From NCBI GenBank assembly GCA_029259675.1, contig JAJDES010000005.1, forward strand, positions 1 through 13,836: a DNA stretch of 13,836 bases, written 5' to 3'. A program made the translations under genes and the position numbers. Each line of letters starts with the position of its first letter. Positions within the stretch are counted from its first letter, which is position 1. The stretch comes from Planctomycetota bacterium (lineage in GTDB: Bacteria > Planctomycetota > UBA1135 > GCA-002686595). Below, piece by piece: positions 1 through 8,330 of this stretch. The notes under the pieces were generated by a model. That model had not been told where the DNA came from and ran no database searches. It saw only the letters and a program-made list of their open reading frames with translations.

Positions 1-1269
1 CCGAACAACGACGACGAATTCCGCTCGGGTGCGGCCTACCTCTTCAAACGCGAACCCAGCGGCTGGATCCAGGAAGCCTATGTAAAGGCCTCCAATACGG
101 GCTTTCTCGATCAATTCGGCCACGCCGTTGCCATCGATACAGATTGCATGGTGATCAGCGCCCTGAATGAGTACAGCGCTTCCACGACAATCAACGGAGA
201 TCAATCCGATAACAGCGCTCACCAAGCCGGCGCTGTTTATGTGTTTCGCTTGCAGGCCGGGAGTTGGTCCCAAGAGGCTTACATCAAGTCGTCCAACGCA
301 CAGCAGGGGGACAACTTCGGTGCGTCTTTGGCCTTGTCCGGCAATCGACTTGTGATTGGAGCGCTCGCCGAAGACAGCGGCGCAACCGGGGTGGACGGTG
401 ATCCATCGAACGACGACCGTACCCAATCGGGTGCGGCCTATGTGTTTGATCGCAGCAACGGCGTTTGGACCCAAAGCGCCTACCTAAAAGCATCGAATAC
501 CGACAGTTTCGACTACTTCGGCAGCAAGGTCGCCCTTGCTGATGACACCATTGTTGTCGGGGCGTTCGGTGAGGACAGCCCCGCGACCGGCATCCATGCG
601 GATCAAGGCAATGCCTCGCCGATGTTTCCCACCTTCGACGCGGGCGCGGCCTATGTGTTTCTGCTCAGCGGTCCCCAGTGTTCCCAGCCGATTTGGAGCC
701 AGGTCGCGTATCTCAAAGCATCCAACACCGGCCTCGACGATTTCTTCGGATCCGGGCTGGCTCTGTCCGAGGACAAACGGCTCGCCATCGGCGCCGAGTA
801 TGAAGACAGCAACTCCCAAGGTGTAGGCGGTCCCGAGAACAATGACGGCGCCGAGGACTCCGGCGCCGCCTATGTGTTCGAACTAGCCTTTGATCTCGAC
901 TCGGAACAAATAGTACGGCTCGGGTCTCCGCCGAACCCCGCCGCGCTTCTGCCAGGCATACAGGGCCCCGCCCCCTGCGCCGTTTGGGACCCCGTATTTG
1001 ATCACACCAGTTTCATGCCCGACGCCGTGCTGGATGTGCTCTTGTTTTCGGTGTTTCCCGAGAACATTTCGGTGCCGCCCTTCGGAACCGTGCTTTGCAG
1101 CTCGCCCTTCCTCTATCGCTTCAAACCAGCCGGAGTTCCGTTTCAATTGCCGATCTCATCCAGCCCGACTTTGATTGGCGCGCAACTTTGCGTTTCCGGC
1201 GGCTCAGTTGATTTGCTCGGCAATTTCCTATTGACCAACGCCATCGACATCACGATCGGCGCCCAATAG
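1..1269 (+). CDS. FG-GAP repeat (integrin-like beta-propeller) extracellular protein, 5'-truncated by window edge
   Basis: The frame is open from base 1 to the TAG at 1267-1269, so the true start lies upstream; the ATG at 148 is internal. About four repeats are visible, each built as GAAYVF, then W.Q.AYLKASNT, then D.FG..VAL, then a VVGA..EDS.ATG loop rich in G, D and N. The GAxYxF motif starts near bases 28, 229, 430, 643 and 865, a period of about 67-74 residues. This is the FG-GAP pattern of seven-bladed propellers on surface or secreted proteins, used for binding or adhesion. From about base 900 the repeats stop and a different module of roughly 120 residues follows, with LGSPPNPAALLPG, a WDPVFDH motif, three Cys and a C-terminal LTNAIDITIG. 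I recall similar tails on large secreted proteins of marine planctomycetes, but that is from memory. Ligand and anchoring are unknown. No signal peptide is visible because the N-terminus is missing. Confidence 0.85.
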   Translation, partial: PNNDDEFRSGAAYLFKREPSGWIQEAYVKASNTGFLDQFGHAVAIDTDCMVISALNEYSASTTINGDQSDNSAHQAGAVYVFRLQAGSWSQEAYIKSSNAQQGDNFGASLALSGNRLVIGALAEDSGATGVDGDPSNDDRTQSGAAYVFDRSNGVWTQSAYLKASNTDSFDYFGSKVALADDTIVVGAFGEDSPATGIHADQGNASPMFPTFDAGAAYVFLLSGPQCSQPIWSQVAYLKASNTGLDDFFGSGLALSEDKRLAIGAEYEDSNSQGVGGPENNDGAEDSGAAYVFELAFDLDSEQIVRLGSPPNPAALLPGIQGPAPCAVWDPVFDHTSFMPDAVLDVLLFSVFPENISVPPFGTVLCSSPFLYRFKPAGVPFQLPISSSPTLIGAQLCVSGGSVDLLGNFLLTNAIDITIGAQ

Positions 1270-1335
1270 GAGCGGAGTGCCACATTCAGCGGTCCCTCAG
1301 CTTCCGCTGCAATCGCATGTCTTGCGCGATCTGCT

Positions 1336-2142
1336 TCACTTGAGATCCATTTCGCTGGTGGCCTTGAGGACCTGGTACAGATCGGGTCGGGATTGCTTCA
1401 CAACTTGGTCAAGCATTTCTTGAACCCATGGCGCAACCCATAGCTCCGAGCCCTTCTCTGGCTGTTGGCCGCAATCAAGAAAATCGACATAGTCTCCGGA
1501 AGTCATGTAGGCACCGTTAAGAAAAAAGGCGCATGCCAAGTGGAGCACCAGAAGGTCACGCAAATCATACGCGAACTGCCCCAGCAACTTCACTCGATGC
1601 TGGTTGTGGATTCGGCTATCGTTTAGTACGGCGTGAAAAAAAGATCTGTAATGCACGTGGCCATTGCATCTTTCCCTGATCTGCTTGTAATGGCTATCGC
1701 GCCACAGCAAGATTCCGATTGGTCGAAGGCTCTGAGAGTTCTTTATGTACTCCGACATTATTCGGTATTCAGGCAGCTTCTCTTTACCACGTATCCAGCT
1801 GTCAATTTTCTCCACAACCATCTCCTCCAAGCTAAAATTATCCCTGAGGTAAAGGTCGGCGTAGACGTTGATCACGACAGAATCGTAGAACTTCCGAAGC
1901 AGGGCAAAGGCGTCATTTATCCTTCCGATCTCTAGAGTAACCTTTATTGACTCTAGAGTTCCTTCCATGGATGAATACGCGTAAGCGTCGAGATTAATTG
2001 GAAATCCACGAAGAGAAGAGCCAGCTACGCCCTTTGTGATAAAGCACGACACAGATTCCGAAAGTCGATCATAAAATTGGGCATACCTCTCTAGATCCAA
2101 AAACAAGTAATGATCAGCGTAATCGGGGTCCTCGATGTTCAT
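1336..2142 (-). CDS. Hypothetical helical protein, AT-richer than neighbours; possible HEPN-like fold
   Basis: A 268-residue protein that I do not recognise with confidence. It starts at an ATG (2142) with only a weak purine stretch (GAGTAGG, about 9 bases upstream) and ends in TGA. It looks soluble and mostly alpha-helical, with the central stretch SIKVTLEIGRINDAFALLRK (residues 65-84) and a cluster R156-ERC-N160-G-H162-V-H164-Y. Two R-x5-H spacings (R156/H162 and R158/H164) match the loose R-x4-6-H motif of HEPN ribonucleases, which often sit in toxin-antitoxin or abortive-infection loci. The match is short and could be chance. Two sampled 60-base lines are 43-45% G+C, against about 65% in the polymerase gene, so the gene was probably acquired horizontally. 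No antitoxin, transposase or integrase lies beside it. Its neighbour DUF1801 lies 52 bases upstream on the same strand. Existence of the gene is likely; function is open. Confidence 0.7.
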   Translation of the reverse strand: MNIEDPDYADHYLFLDLERYAQFYDRLSESVSCFITKGVAGSSLRGFPINLDAYAYSSMEGTLESIKVTLEIGRINDAFALLRKFYDSVVINVYADLYLRDNFSLEEMVVEKIDSWIRGKEKLPEYRIMSEYIKNSQSLRPIGILLWRDSHYKQIRERCNGHVHYRSFFHAVLNDSRIHNQHRVKLLGQFAYDLRDLLVLHLACAFFLNGAYMTSGDYVDFLDCGQQPEKGSELWVAPWVQEMLDQVVKQSRPDLYQVLKATSEMDLK

Positions 2143-2194
2143 GTGGTTTTGGCCTACTCGTCAAACGACACACCATCCAACGCTTGCAGTTAAT

Positions 2195-2656
2195 TTAGCT
2201 CAGGCCTTGAAGTTTTTTTTCGTAGAGGGCTACCCAAGCCTTGACCGTCATCTTGGAGGCCAATTTGCCGATCAACTCGAAGGGCAGATCCTCAATCTTT
2301 TTGAGTCGAATGCAGCTCTTGCCCATATCCAACTTCGTGGACACATGCTTGGGCCATTCCTTTTGGAACCAAGCCATGAGTTTCGGATCCGCGTAAATGC
2401 CCATGTGATAGACGGAGATAAAATTCTTTTGCGACGCCAAGCTCATGAACGGCAAAGGCTGCTTCGGGTCGCAGTGGTATCCATCAGGGAAAATGGAGTG
2501 CGGCACAACATAAGACAACATGTTGTAGGCCACGACCTCCTTGAAACCCTTGGGCAAGTTCTTCTTGATCACTTGGCGCATCTTCTTGAAAGCCGCTTGC
2601 CGCTCCGCGGGAACCGCCGCAATGATGGAAGTGATTGTCTGAGCTTTGGCGGGCAT
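2195..2656 (-). CDS. DUF1801 domain-containing protein
   Basis: A 153-residue cytosolic protein covering a whole DUF1801 domain. Recognisable pieces are the N-terminal helix AAFKKMRQVIKKNLPKGFKE, then VAYNMLSYVVPHSIFPDGYH, then PLPFMSLASQKNFISVYHMG, and the late KLDMGKSCIRLKKIEDLP with a terminal helix. The family includes YdhG-type proteins. Some members have been called intracellular iron chaperone-like (frataxin-like fold), but the biochemical role is not settled, so I give none. The ATG at 2656 has a good Shine-Dalgarno sequence, AAGGA, 8 bases upstream. Sampled G+C is about 50%, between the low-GC gene downstream and the GC-rich genes around. A run of eight A (coding strand, 2220-2213) sits near the 3' end in the Lys-Lys codons and is a potential slippage site. 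The gene is probably transcribed with, or just ahead of, the hypothetical gene 52 bases downstream. Confidence 0.88.
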   Translation of the reverse strand: MPAKAQTITSIIAAVPAERQAAFKKMRQVIKKNLPKGFKEVVAYNMLSYVVPHSIFPDGYHCDPKQPLPFMSLASQKNFISVYHMGIYADPKLMAWFQKEWPKHVSTKLDMGKSCIRLKKIEDLPFELIGKLASKMTVKAWVALYEKKLQGLS

Positions 2657-2664
2657 GGGACCAA

Positions 2665-2669
2665 TCCTT
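2665..2669 (-). promoter_or_regulatory. Ribosome binding site of the DUF1801 gene
   Basis: On the minus strand the bases read AAGGA, with 8 bases to the ATG at 2656. It is one of the few strong Shine-Dalgarno matches in the window and fixes this start. Confidence 0.7.
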
Positions 2670-2898
2670 AGTGTCGTTGGGTATGTGGACGTGTTGGCAG
2701 CAATTGGATTCGATCAGCAAGCATCGGCGCTCTGACTTGGCGCCGCACGCCGTCATCCAGCCCATCCATCAGCCTGCCTGCAGCACCTTGTTTTCGCTCA
2801 TGCTTCCACTTTCGGCAAGCCCTTCGCAAATCCGATGAGCAAGACCCTCGCCACGCGCAAGCACGCCCCGCGCCCGCCGCTGCTCAGGCGACCTCGAA

Positions 2899-4029
2899 TC
2901 AACCGCAGAGGCGTCGCATCATGGCCTCCACCGGGCCTTGCTTAAACCGCTTTTTCCACCAATAGCTGAAGGCGATAGCCAGGCAGCTAAAAACAGCCGC
3001 ACTCGCGCTGGCGAAGATCAAACTTTGGCGTTCCAGACGACCAACCGCTTCGAGTACGCCCAGCCCCAAGAGGACGTGGGCGAAGTAAAGCGTCAACGCC
3101 AATTGGCCTGTGGCCAGCAGTGGGTTCATCCAACGTGAGTTTCGAAAGCGCTCGCCGGCTTCCACTGAAAGCGCAATAACCAAAGCCGCCGTGCCGCCCG
3201 ACGTAAGCATGTAAAGCGGCATGGGCGGAATCATCTCCGTCCCAAAGAGTGCACGAGCCGTCTCGCCGTCAAGTTCCGCTTGCAGTGCGAAGTGGACCAG
3301 TGCCTTGGACAGCAGCGTTCCCGCAACGGCAATGGCAAGTCCCCAGGCGCCGACGCGCTTGCGCATGTGCGCTTGGCGCAAATCCATACGGCCGAGGGCC
3401 ATGCCGAAAATCAAAAAGGCCGTCCAAGGCAGGGCGGGATGCCAACCGTTGAAGAGCAAGTTGCGCAACATACCGCGCCAGGTCCAAAAGCCTTCGTACG
3501 CGTAGGTTTCCCAGTTCCAACCCGCATCGTAGTTCAAGAACAGCAAGGCCGGCACGAAGGCGAACACGATGGCTCCCATTGCGAATAGCAATCGGCGTGC
3601 ACTGAGCCCCAGCATGAACGCACCGCAAAGTAAGTAGACCCCATAGAAGTGAAGAATGTCCGCCGCCCACAAGTCGGCCCAGGAGAGCCCGATCGCGAAG
3701 AGGAACAGAGCTCGCTTGAACAAGCGCCGCCTGTCGCGCGTCAATAAATCCCTCTCGCCACTCTGACTGAAGAGTTTGAAGGAGCGCTTGCTCAAGAGCG
3801 CCACGCCGATTCCGGCCAAGACCACAAAGGTTGCTGCCGCCCGGCCGTGCAAGGCGCCGACACAGGCCGCCAACCAAGCGGGTTCACCATCTTCGGCGCC
3901 CATCGAGACCTCGAAGTTGACCAGCACCATGCCCAGGAAAGCCAAGGCTCGCGCCAGGTCATAGCCCGCGGTGCGCAGCGGCTCCTTTGGTTCCGCAATC
4001 GGATCCGCGATGGTGATCACTTTTGACAT
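2899..4029 (-). CDS. DUF418 / YeiB-family multi-pass membrane protein
   Basis: A 376-residue integral membrane protein with about nine or ten hydrophobic segments. The N-terminus has the family's opening pattern (YDLARALAFLGMVLVNF, residues 23-39), followed by GRAAATFVVLAGIGVALL (62-79), DILHFYGVYLL (124-134) and the HPALPWTAFLIFGMALGR block (197-214). The C-terminal DUF418 part shows TGQLALTLYFAHVLLG (307-322) and the closing FKQGPVEAMMRRL (362-374). The family is related to acyltransferase-like YeiB/DUF1624 proteins; a transport or transfer function is usually guessed but unproven. The frame stays open upstream to an ATG at 4134, but that would add 35 residues with no family resemblance, so I chose 4029. 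Neither start has a good Shine-Dalgarno. It is divergent from the polymerase gene. The 242 bases between its 3' end and the DUF1801 start hold no convincing gene or terminator. Confidence 0.85.
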   Translation of the reverse strand: MSKVITIADPIAEPKEPLRTAGYDLARALAFLGMVLVNFEVSMGAEDGEPAWLAACVGALHGRAAATFVVLAGIGVALLSKRSFKLFSQSGERDLLTRDRRRLFKRALFLFAIGLSWADLWAADILHFYGVYLLCGAFMLGLSARRLLFAMGAIVFAFVPALLFLNYDAGWNWETYAYEGFWTWRGMLRNLLFNGWHPALPWTAFLIFGMALGRMDLRQAHMRKRVGAWGLAIAVAGTLLSKALVHFALQAELDGETARALFGTEMIPPMPLYMLTSGGTAALVIALSVEAGERFRNSRWMNPLLATGQLALTLYFAHVLLGLGVLEAVGRLERQSLIFASASAAVFSCLAIAFSYWWKKRFKQGPVEAMMRRLCG

Positions 4030-4264
4030 GCAGCCCAAGCGCCGATTGGCGTCCCCTATTTTCGTTGGGCAGCCGCATCCACGCACGGGCCGGAAGAATT
4101 CTCTCGTTCCTAAGCTCCGGCCCGCATTCCCCATAGGGACTATTGGAGCGGTCTTTCGGGGCTCCCCCCTTGCCGGATTTTCGGCTTCCGTTAGGGTCTA
4201 GCCATCGAAGGGGGGCCTCGATTCCGGCGCGCGTTTGCGGGCCCATCCGAGCATATGGAAGCCC
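4030..4264. other. Divergent intergenic region between DUF418 and DNA polymerase genes
   Basis: These 235 bases must hold the promoters of both divergent genes. I looked for SOS-type operators known from other phyla (CTG-N10-CAG, GAACNNNNGTTC, GTTC-N7-GTTC) because accessory DnaE polymerases are often damage-induced, and found no match. A G-run (GAAGGGGGGCC, 4207-4217) lies upstream of the polymerase start. No confident -35/-10 pair is visible. Confidence 0.4.
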
Positions 4265-7200
4265 ATGTACATCCCCCTTCGCGTCCACGGCCACCACTCC
4301 CTCATGACCGGCACCAGTTCGCCGGCGGAGCTGCTCGCGCGCGCAACCCAACTGGGTTTGCCCGCCCTAGCCCTCTGCGATGTGGACACAACCGCCGGCC
4401 TCGTCGATTTCCTCAAAGCCGCCAAGGCCCAGGGGCCAAAGGCTCCGCGACCCATCGTCGGTGCCGAAATCAGCGACCCGCAGGGACCCGGGCGTCTACT
4501 GGCTTTGGTCGAAGACGAGCGGGGTTATCGCAATCTCTTGAGCTTGGTCTCCTCGCGCCAACTCGGTGACGACCCCGGCGACCCCAACTCCGAGTTGACC
4601 GGTCCCGAGGACTTCGACCTGGTCGGGTGCGCCATTCGCTATCGCCAAGGGTTGATCTACTTAGTCGATCACCCGCGCCTCGCCCTGGCGTTGTCCGGAC
4701 GCATCGACAAGCACTCGCTGTTTGTGGCCATCTCGCCGGCCAGCATGCAAAAGCCTTCCAATGCGAGCGCGCGGCGTCTGCAAGCTTCCCGCAAGCAAAG
4801 TGAACGGCGCAATGTTCACTCGCGCGCCCCCTTGCCTCCGATCGAGAGACCGGCTCCGCTCAACCAAAGTCGCAGCACTTGCTCCGAAGTCGAACATCCC
4901 AAAGTGCCGCCGCCCGAACCGGCCGTGCCCGCTGACGATTTGATCGAAGTGGCGCGCGCTACGGGACTGGCCACCGTCGCCGCTGTCGATGTGTACTTCG
5001 CAACGCCCTCAGCTTTTGAAGATCATCGCGTGCGTGCGGCGATCAAACACAATGCCCTGCTCACGGACCTGCCCGAGTCCTGGTTGGCGGAGCGTCCCGC
5101 CCACCTTTTGATGGCGAGTGAAATGCGCGCGCTCTACGCGAACTTGCCCGACTTGCACGGCCCCTTTCAAAAATGTGCGGGCTGCGAACCGGGCTCCATT
5201 CTGCGCAGCCTCGCGATCGGTGAGCGTTGCAACTACACACCGGAGCTCGGCCGCGTCATCTTCCCCGAAGTTGATTTGGGTCCCGATCAAACGGCCTATT
5301 CCAAATTGGTCGAACTCGCCTTCCGCGGATCCAGCGAACGCTACAAGCCCCTGCGACCGGAAGTCGTCCGGAGACTCGATTACGAACTGACAGCCATCGA
5401 CGAATTGGGCTTTGCGGCCTACTTCCTGCTCGTGCGTCAAATTGCGGTCTTTGCGCGCGAACGGGGCATTCCCTGCGTCGGGCGCGGTTCCGCCGCCGAC
5501 AGCTTGGTCTCCTACTGCCTCGGCTTGACCGACGCCGATCCGCTGCGCTACCGGCTGCCCTTCGAACGCTTTCTCAATCCATCCCGCAAGGATCGCCCCG
5601 ACATCGACCTCGACTTTTGTTGGAAGCGGCGCGATGAAGTGCTCGAACATGTCTACGAAGCCTTCGGTCCCGAACGCACCGCCATGATCGCCACCCTGGG
5701 AACCTTTGGGTTGCGCTCCGCCTACCGCGAAGTGGCCCTGGCCGAAGGGGTGCCGCCGGCGGAAGTCACGCGTTGGTCCACGCGTCTACCTTGGATCACA
5801 AACAACAAGAGTGAGTTGGCGGACGAGCAAGACACCGAAGAGCTCGAGGCCGATGCCGCCCAAAGCGCGCACGTTGAAGCGGGGCAAACACCCCATTGGC
5901 AACAGCGCGCACCTCTGGACGGGCGAGCGCCCCTGCCGCGTCACTTGCGTTTCAACCCCATCGCGCGCGCCTTCCACGCCACTCCCGAATGTCGCGACTT
6001 TCCCTTCGACGACCCGCGCCAAGTCCGCATTCTCGAACGCGCGGCCAACCTGATGGATACGCCGCGTTACCTAGGTTTGCACCCCGGCGGCGTCGTCGTT
6101 GCGCCGCACTCGATCACCGACTACGCCTCCTGCCAACGCGCGGCCAAGGGCGTCGTGATGACCCAACTCGACAAGAACGGCGTCGAAGCTGTCGGCTTGG
6201 TCAAAATGGATTTACTCGGCAATCGCGCCCTAACCGTGATCGACGAGTGCTTGCAACTCTTGGCGCGCGACGGCATCCGGCCCGAGCTGGAAACGATTGA
6301 CGAAGCGGAAACGCGCACAGCCGAACTCCTGCGCGAGGGGCGCACGTTGGGTTGCTTTCAAGTTGAATCGCCCGGCATGCGCAACCTCTTGCAACAAACC
6401 GGAGCGCGCAATATGGACGACGTGATCCAAGCCGTGGCCCTCATTCGCCCCGGACCGGCGGGATCGGGCATGAAGGACGCCTATGTGCGACGCTTTCGCG
6501 GCCTGGAGCAGCCCACTCCACCGCACCCGCGCTTGACGGAGCTGTTGTGGGAAACCCACGGCGTCATGCTCTATCAAGAAGATGTGATGCAGGTGGCCAG
6601 CTTGATGGCCGGTATGGACTTATCGGAAGCCGACCTGCTGCGACGCAGCCTGCAAAAGCGTCGCACCTCCGAACTCGAACCCCTCTCGCGCCGCTTTCGT
6701 GAGGGCTGCAATGCAAACGGTGTCGAAGCTTCCGACGCCGCGCGCATCTGGGAGTTGATCTGCAACTTTGCTTCCTTTGGCTTCTGCAAAGCCCACGCCG
6801 TCACCTACGGTCGCATCGCCTACCGCGCCGTTTACCTCAAGGCGCACCACCCCGCCGCCTTTATGACGGCTTTCCTGCGCGCCCAAACCGGCTACTACAA
6901 AACGCGTGTTTACGTCGAGGAAGCGCGCAGGCTCGGCGTCCCGATCCTGCCGCCCGACATCAATCGCAGCGGCGAGGGCTTTGAACTTGAGCAGCATCAA
7001 GGCGTGGCTTGCTTGCGCATCGGTTTGGGGCAAGTCAAAGGCCTTAGCGAACGCGCCCTGCAACAGCTCTTGGAAAGCCGTGAGCGCGAAGGGCCCTACC
7101 TTTCCCTACCGGATTTTTTGGAACGCAGCGGCGCCCACATCAACGAAACGGAAAACCTGATTCGCTGTGGGGCCTTCGAAGATTTTGATCGCACGCGGCC

Positions 7201-7891
7201 CGAGTTGCTCTGGCGCTTGCACCTATTGCACGGTCCCAACCGTCGCGCCCCGCGCACACGCCCCGGCGAGATTCCGCTCGATCCGGCCCAATTGGACGCC
7301 TGTCGGTCGACACCCCACAGCCGCAACATCGAACGCATTCGCCGCGCTCACCAAAGCACGGGCGGTTGGTCCAGTTCCGGCTTGGGCCTGGGTTCGGTCG
7401 AACTCGAAGCCGGTGCGAGCGCCCCGCTTTTTCCCGATCCCCCTTCCCTCGCTCCGGCCCTGCCCGGCCTGCCCGAAACGAGCCCGACGCAACGCGGTGC
7501 CGACGAATACGAACTCTTGGGCATGACCATCGGCTCCCATCCAGTAAACCTATTCCTGTGCGAGGGTGAGCGCGAATACAGCCGCGCGCGCAACGCTCCG
7601 CCCCTGCTGCGTTGTTCGCAATTGATCCAACGAAGCCTGGGAAACCGCGCGGCAAGTGAAGTCACCCTGCACGGCTGGCTCGCCGCAAGTCGCCGCGTGC
7701 GCACAAGCGACGGCAAATGGATGCGCTTTCTAACCCTCGAAGACGAAAGCGGCTTGGCGGAGGTCGTGCTCTTCTCGGATGCCTATCGCAGCTTTGGATA
7801 CAAGCTCACCGGCAGCGGCCCCTTCATGATTTCCGGCACGATCGAAGATCAACTCGGCTCGCGCACCCTGCACGCCACGCGCATTTGGTAG
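4265..7891 (+). CDS. dnaE: DNA polymerase III alpha subunit, DnaE2/ImuC-like accessory type
   Basis: A 1208-residue C-family DNA polymerase. Domains in order: PHP (about 1-290), palm/fingers/thumb (about 290-820), helix-hairpin-helix region (about 870-940) and C-terminal OB fold (about 1110-1200, with FLTLEDESGLAEVVLF). The catalytic aspartates are present: D448 and D450 in PDIDLDF, and D649 in KMDLLG, plus the VGRGSAADS loop. The PHP domain is degenerate: the first His of the usual HxH is Arg6 (RVH), the usual Asp is Thr15, and the TDH-type motif reads CDV, so PHP proofreading is probably absent. Two linkers are inserted: a Ser/Arg/Pro-rich one at about 160-219 and an acidic one at about 510-550. 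The OB fold and PHP resemble accessory rather than replicative DnaE, suggesting translesion or mutagenic synthesis, but no imuA, imuB or lexA is in view. I chose the ATG at 4265 (GGAAG just upstream, 3-base spacing) over a TTG at 4235 because similarity begins at MYIPL. Confidence 0.93.
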   Translation: MYIPLRVHGHHSLMTGTSSPAELLARATQLGLPALALCDVDTTAGLVDFLKAAKAQGPKAPRPIVGAEISDPQGPGRLLALVEDERGYRNLLSLVSSRQLGDDPGDPNSELTGPEDFDLVGCAIRYRQGLIYLVDHPRLALALSGRIDKHSLFVAISPASMQKPSNASARRLQASRKQSERRNVHSRAPLPPIERPAPLNQSRSTCSEVEHPKVPPPEPAVPADDLIEVARATGLATVAAVDVYFATPSAFEDHRVRAAIKHNALLTDLPESWLAERPAHLLMASEMRALYANLPDLHGPFQKCAGCEPGSILRSLAIGERCNYTPELGRVIFPEVDLGPDQTAYSKLVELAFRGSSERYKPLRPEVVRRLDYELTAIDELGFAAYFLLVRQIAVFARERGIPCVGRGSAADSLVSYCLGLTDADPLRYRLPFERFLNPSRKDRPDIDLDFCWKRRDEVLEHVYEAFGPERTAMIATLGTFGLRSAYREVALAEGVPPAEVTRWSTRLPWITNNKSELADEQDTEELEADAAQSAHVEAGQTPHWQQRAPLDGRAPLPRHLRFNPIARAFHATPECRDFPFDDPRQVRILERAANLMDTPRYLGLHPGGVVVAPHSITDYASCQRAAKGVVMTQLDKNGVEAVGLVKMDLLGNRALTVIDECLQLLARDGIRPELETIDEAETRTAELLREGRTLGCFQVESPGMRNLLQQTGARNMDDVIQAVALIRPGPAGSGMKDAYVRRFRGLEQPTPPHPRLTELLWETHGVMLYQEDVMQVASLMAGMDLSEADLLRRSLQKRRTSELEPLSRRFREGCNANGVEASDAARIWELICNFASFGFCKAHAVTYGRIAYRAVYLKAHHPAAFMTAFLRAQTGYYKTRVYVEEARRLGVPILPPDINRSGEGFELEQHQGVACLRIGLGQVKGLSERALQQLLESREREGPYLSLPDFLERSGAHINETENLIRCGAFEDFDRTRPELLWRLHLLHGPNRRAPRTRPGEIPLDPAQLDACRSTPHSRNIERIRRAHQSTGGWSSSGLGLGSVELEAGASAPLFPDPPSLAPALPGLPETSPTQRGADEYELLGMTIGSHPVNLFLCEGEREYSRARNAPPLLRCSQLIQRSLGNRAASEVTLHGWLAASRRVRTSDGKWMRFLTLEDESGLAEVVLFSDAYRSFGYKLTGSGPFMISGTIEDQLGSRTLHATRIW

Positions 7892-7899
7892 ACGTGCAA

Positions 7900-7935
7900 T
7901 TGGCAAATCTGCATTTGCTGCCGCTTATTTGCCAA
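7900..7935 (+). terminator. Stem-loop after the DNA polymerase gene, possible terminator
   Basis: A perfect 9-base inverted repeat, TTGGCAAAT (7900-7908) and ATTTGCCAA (7927-7935), encloses an 18-base loop. It begins 9 bases after the polymerase stop codon, in the 97-base gap between two convergent genes, where a terminator is expected. There is no T-run on either strand, so it may instead stabilise the transcript end. Confidence 0.4.
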
Positions 7936-7988
7936 ACGGGGGCAAGCGAGGCCCCAAAAAGCCCACGGGATCGATCGCAGCCCGCGTC

Positions 7989-8291
7989 TTAGCCCCCGAT
8001 TTTGCCAGCGCCGGAATCGCGTTCGACCTTGGCGATGCGAATGCGGTAATCCAAGTACCAACGCCCGCTCTGGGCCTGGACTTCCCGATGCCGCGCATCG
8101 TGTCTCCACTCCGCAATGGCGTCCAAATCGCGCCAATAGGAAATGGTTACTTCATTCCCCTCCGCATCGGTGACGGACTCCATCTCCAGAAAGCCGGGCA
8201 ACATCGCCACGAGCTTGCGCATTTCCTCGACCGCTTCCCCATAGCCCTCCAAATCAGCCGACATGCGGGCGCTAAAGATCACGGCGTACAT
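7989..8291 (-). CDS. Antibiotic biosynthesis monooxygenase (ABM) domain protein
   Basis: A 100-residue protein with the small ferredoxin-like ABM fold. The first strand YAVIFSARM is followed by a helix (YGEAVEEMRKLVAMLPGF) and then FLEMESVTDAEGNEVTISYW, DLDAIAEWRHDARHREVQ and a last strand WYLDYRIRIAKVE. The W-x-D-x-x-A-I-x-x-W-x-x-x-x-x-H pattern (SYWRDLDAIAEWRHDARH) is typical of the YqjZ/HmoB-like branch. The family covers monooxygenases, haem-degrading enzymes and many uncharacterised single-domain proteins, usually dimers, so a substrate cannot be named. The ATG at 8291 has a weak TAGG upstream. The gene starts 39 bases after the end of the Myb-like gene on the same strand and is likely co-transcribed with it. 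It faces the polymerase gene convergently. Confidence 0.85.
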   Translation of the reverse strand: MYAVIFSARMSADLEGYGEAVEEMRKLVAMLPGFLEMESVTDAEGNEVTISYWRDLDAIAEWRHDARHREVQAQSGRWYLDYRIRIAKVERDSGAGKIGG

Positions 8292-8330
8292 GCGCAGCCT
8301 AGTTCAAGCCCCGATTGCCGAGCACACCAA

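Noticed and set aside
1287..1309. CAGCGG / CCGCTG hairpin after the FG-GAP gene
   Set aside because: Only six base pairs with an 11-base loop and no T-run, so too weak to call a terminator.
2135..2671. A 178-codon open frame on the plus strand
   Set aside because: It is antisense to the DUF1801 gene, which has clear family similarity and a good ribosome binding site.
4030..4134. N-terminal extension of the DUF418 protein to the ATG at 4134
   Set aside because: The added 35 residues are polar and basic, show no signal peptide or family match, and the ATG has no ribosome binding site.
4235..4264. TTG start extending the polymerase by ten residues
   Set aside because: Family similarity begins at the ATG 4265 and the G-run upstream of the TTG is too far for a ribosome binding site.
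4030..4264. A LexA-type operator for the polymerase gene
   Set aside because: None of the operator patterns I know from other phyla occurs here; a lineage-specific site cannot be excluded.
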